Shown in pieces: positions 62,244 to 64,000 of a stretch of 64,000 nucleotides of DNA (position 1 is the stretch's first letter; every line of letters begins with the position of its first letter). The position numbers were made by a program, and so were the translations under genes. The stretch is from positions 79,347 to 143,346 of the forward strand of contig NZ_AWGC01000019.1 in assembly GCF_000495835.1 (NCBI RefSeq), written 5' to 3'. Under the pieces are notes generated by a model. The model was not told the DNA's origin. It did not search any database and worked only from the letters and a program-made list of their open reading frames with translations. This DNA comes from Asticcacaulis sp. AC402. Its GTDB lineage: Bacteria; Pseudomonadota; Alphaproteobacteria; Caulobacterales; Caulobacteraceae.

Positions 62244-63902
62244 ATGTCGGTGAGCGACACGGCGAGTTCCAAAAAGGATCTGAAAGTCATCGTGGCGGCC
62301 TCAGCCGCCGGCACCACCTTTGAGTGGTACGATTTCTTTATTTTCGGCGCCCTGACCTCGATCATCGCCCAGAACTTCTATGCCGGAGTTTCCGGTACAC
62401 TCGGCACCATCCTGACCCTGCTGACCTTCGCCGTGGGCTTTATCGCCCGGCCGGTCGGCGCCATCGTCTTCGGCATTATCGGAGACAAGAAGGGTCGCAA
62501 AGGTACATTTCTGTGGACCATTATCATCATGGGGATAGCCACCATCCTGATCGGCTGCCTGCCGACCTACGCTCAGGCAGGCCCCCTCGCCCCCATCCTG
62601 CTGGTCTTCCTGCGCGTCGTTCAGGGCTTTGCCCTGGGTGGCGAATATGGCGGCGCCGCCATCTATGTCGCCGAACATGCCCCGTCCAACCAGCGAGGCG
62701 CCTTTACAAGCTGGATCCAGGCCTCGGCTGCTTTCGGTCTTATTGCCGCGCTCTCCATCATCCTTATCACCCGCAAGATCGTCGGCGAACCGGCCTTCGT
62801 CGACTGGGGCTGGCGCATACCCTTCATCATCTCGACCGGCCTGCTGATCGTCTCGGTCTATATCCGCGCCAAGACCGCCGAGAGCCCGGCCTTTAAGGCG
62901 CTGCATGCCGAGGGCCAGATCGCCAAGTCGCCCCTGTCGGAAATCTTCACCCGCTGGTCCAACCTGAAGGGGATGCTGATCGCCCTGTTCGGCTTTATGA
63001 CCGCCCAGGGCGTCATCTGGTACACCAGCTTCTTCTACACCCAGGTCTTCCTGGAACGCATTGTCCGCCTAGATCCGCAGCAAAAGGATACGCTGATCAT
63101 CGGCATGACCCTTGTGTCGGCACCGCTCTACATCCTGTTCGCTCGACTGTCGGACAAATATGGCCGCAAGCCGATAATGATCTTCGGCATGGTTTTGGCC
63201 TGCGCCACCTTCTTCCCCGGCTTCGCTGGCCTGATGAAGTTCGGCAACCCTGATTTCGAGGCGGCGTCGCGTGCCTCACCGGTCGTGATCGTCGCCGATC
63301 CCGCCCAGTGCACTTTCCAGTTTGACCTGTTCTCCACGGCACAATTCGCCAGTCCGTGCGACCTCGCCAAGAGCACGGTCACAAGCCTTGGCGCGCCCTA
63401 TTCGAACGAAGCCGATGCCGCCGGAACGGCGACAGCCACTGTCCGCATCGGAGATGCCGCCATTGTCCTGCCTTCGGGCCAGGGCCTCGACAAGGCCGAG
63501 ATCAAGGCGCTGAAGGCCAAGGCAGGGGCCGACATCAAGGCCGCTATGGCCGCCGCCGGCTATCCGGAAAAGGCCGACCCGAGGAAGGCCAATCTGTGGG
63601 CCATGTTCGCCATCCTGTGCGTCTTCGCCATCGCCTGTACTGCGCTTTACGGACCGATGGCCTCGGCCCTGGTCGAAATGTTCCCGACGCGCGTCCGCTA
63701 CACCGCCATGAGCCTGCCGTACAATATTGGTACCGGTTGGTTCGGCGGCCTTCAGCCGGCGCTCAGCTTCGCCATAGTCGCCGCCACCGGCAATATCTAT
63801 TGGGGCCTGTGGTACACGGTGGGTGTCGGCGTCGTTGCGATTGTAGTTGCCCTGATCTTCATGAAGGAAACCAAGGGCCGCGACCTGCACACAGTAGAGT
63901 AG
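62244..63902 (+). CDS. MFS transporter, metabolite:H+ symporter type, with an inserted soluble domain
   Basis: 552 residues. The first half has the MHS pattern: AASAAGTTFEWYDFFIFGAL TSIIAQNF, FAVGFIARPVGAIVFGIIGD KKGRKGTFLWTIIIMGIATI LIGCLPTY and FALGGEYGGAAIYVAEHAPS NQRGAFTSW. The second half has LSDKYGRKPIMIFG, then about 110 residues of non-membrane sequence (about 335-445, two Cys: AQCTFQFDLF, SPCDLAK) before helices resume with LWAMFAILCVFAIACTALYG and ALVEMFPTRVRYTAMSLPYN IGTGWFGG. Likely an organic-acid/osmolyte symporter of the plasma membrane. The stop codon touches a copy of repeat B. Confidence 0.9.
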   Translation: MSVSDTASSKKDLKVIVAASAAGTTFEWYDFFIFGALTSIIAQNFYAGVSGTLGTILTLLTFAVGFIARPVGAIVFGIIGDKKGRKGTFLWTIIIMGIATILIGCLPTYAQAGPLAPILLVFLRVVQGFALGGEYGGAAIYVAEHAPSNQRGAFTSWIQASAAFGLIAALSIILITRKIVGEPAFVDWGWRIPFIISTGLLIVSVYIRAKTAESPAFKALHAEGQIAKSPLSEIFTRWSNLKGMLIALFGFMTAQGVIWYTSFFYTQVFLERIVRLDPQQKDTLIIGMTLVSAPLYILFARLSDKYGRKPIMIFGMVLACATFFPGFAGLMKFGNPDFEAASRASPVVIVADPAQCTFQFDLFSTAQFASPCDLAKSTVTSLGAPYSNEADAAGTATATVRIGDAAIVLPSGQGLDKAEIKALKAKAGADIKAAMAAAGYPEKADPRKANLWAMFAILCVFAIACTALYGPMASALVEMFPTRVRYTAMSLPYNIGTGWFGGLQPALSFAIVAATGNIYWGLWYTVGVGVVAIVVALIFMKETKGRDLHTVE

Positions 63903-64000
63903 TATCAACCCGCGAAAATCTTGACTCATCGTGGGTTGGCAAGCGCGCCAGAGAACGTACTTCGGGCGCCCGAGCTTTTGCGAGGAGCCATGCGGCGCTT
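63902..64000 (+). repeat. Dispersed repeat family B, copy B5 (cut by window edge)
   Basis: Begins within one base of the transporter stop codon: tatcaacccgcgaaaatctt with tcgtgggttgg as end hairpin, then the gcgccagagaacgtacttcg middle block also present in B1, and the core gagcttttgcgaggagccat. Same orientation as B2 and B3. The right end is outside the window. Confidence 0.85.

Overview
The window looks like chromosome of a Caulobacteraceae bacterium, most likely Asticcacaulis or a close relative. This is inferred from gene content, not from a search. The evidence is a complete pilA/cpaA-F/tadBC type IVc (Tad/Flp) pilus locus in the Caulobacter order, the rpsT-dnaA-mutM neighbourhood, a speF-type leader position in front of an ornithine decarboxylase, an atpHAGDC operon without the Fo genes, and a moderately high GC content with an AT-rich pilin promoter. 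It is ordinary chromosome: no IS element, prophage, CRISPR array, rRNA or tRNA was found.

Layout. 1-5.2 kb: start of ahcY behind a perfect 20-bp palindrome, a decayed MFS gene, bioB, a frameshifted small gene, AMP nucleosidase (amn) and pabB. 5.3-17.7 kb: the Tad pilus locus. Two TadE-like minor pilins and a CpaC-N-like periplasmic protein are on the minus strand; two Flp pilins, prepilin peptidase, CpaB-F and TadB/TadC are on the plus strand and end at a strong terminator. 18-22.7 kb: two Tat-exported Gfo/Idh/MocA oxidoreductases and a class I ribonucleotide reductase large subunit. 22.7-31.6 kb: a dead panD, a DUF883 protein, a TetR regulator, a GT4 glycosyltransferase, a phnCDE phosphonate importer and ornithine decarboxylase. 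31.7-37.5 kb: F1 ATP synthase genes and a TerC protein. 37.8-50.8 kb: accessory and metabolic genes, including a coiled-coil protein of unknown function, a wrecked isoaspartyl peptidase, Nudix, PHA depolymerase, PBP1A, an HxlR-controlled GST/tautomerase operon, RecQ, a von Willebrand A protein, ParDE and a frameshifted AraC-GyrI regulator. 50.8-60 kb: the replication cluster dnaA-dnaN-recF-gyrB with a Pth2-type hydrolase behind it, and rpsT and mutM in front. 60-64 kb: an aldo/keto reductase, beta-carbonic anhydrase, a small membrane protein and an MHS-type transporter.

The most distinctive feature is the non-coding DNA. At least two families of dispersed, hairpin-rich, non-coding repeats recur in the window. 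Family A has about six copies of about 100 bp or shorter. Family B has about six copies of about 115-165 bp or shorter, and full copies carry a hairpin at each end. One B copy interrupts the isoaspartyl peptidase pseudogene, one A copy abuts the truncated 5' end of the panD pseudogene, and another A copy supplies a pilus gene's stop codon. Inverted A copies bracket the whole pilus locus. A third, looser group of GC-rich hairpins accompanies strong terminators. Five genes are visibly decayed or frameshifted (MFS remnant, gene after bioB, panD, isoaspartyl peptidase, AraC-GyrI), so this lineage has active small-scale genome erosion.
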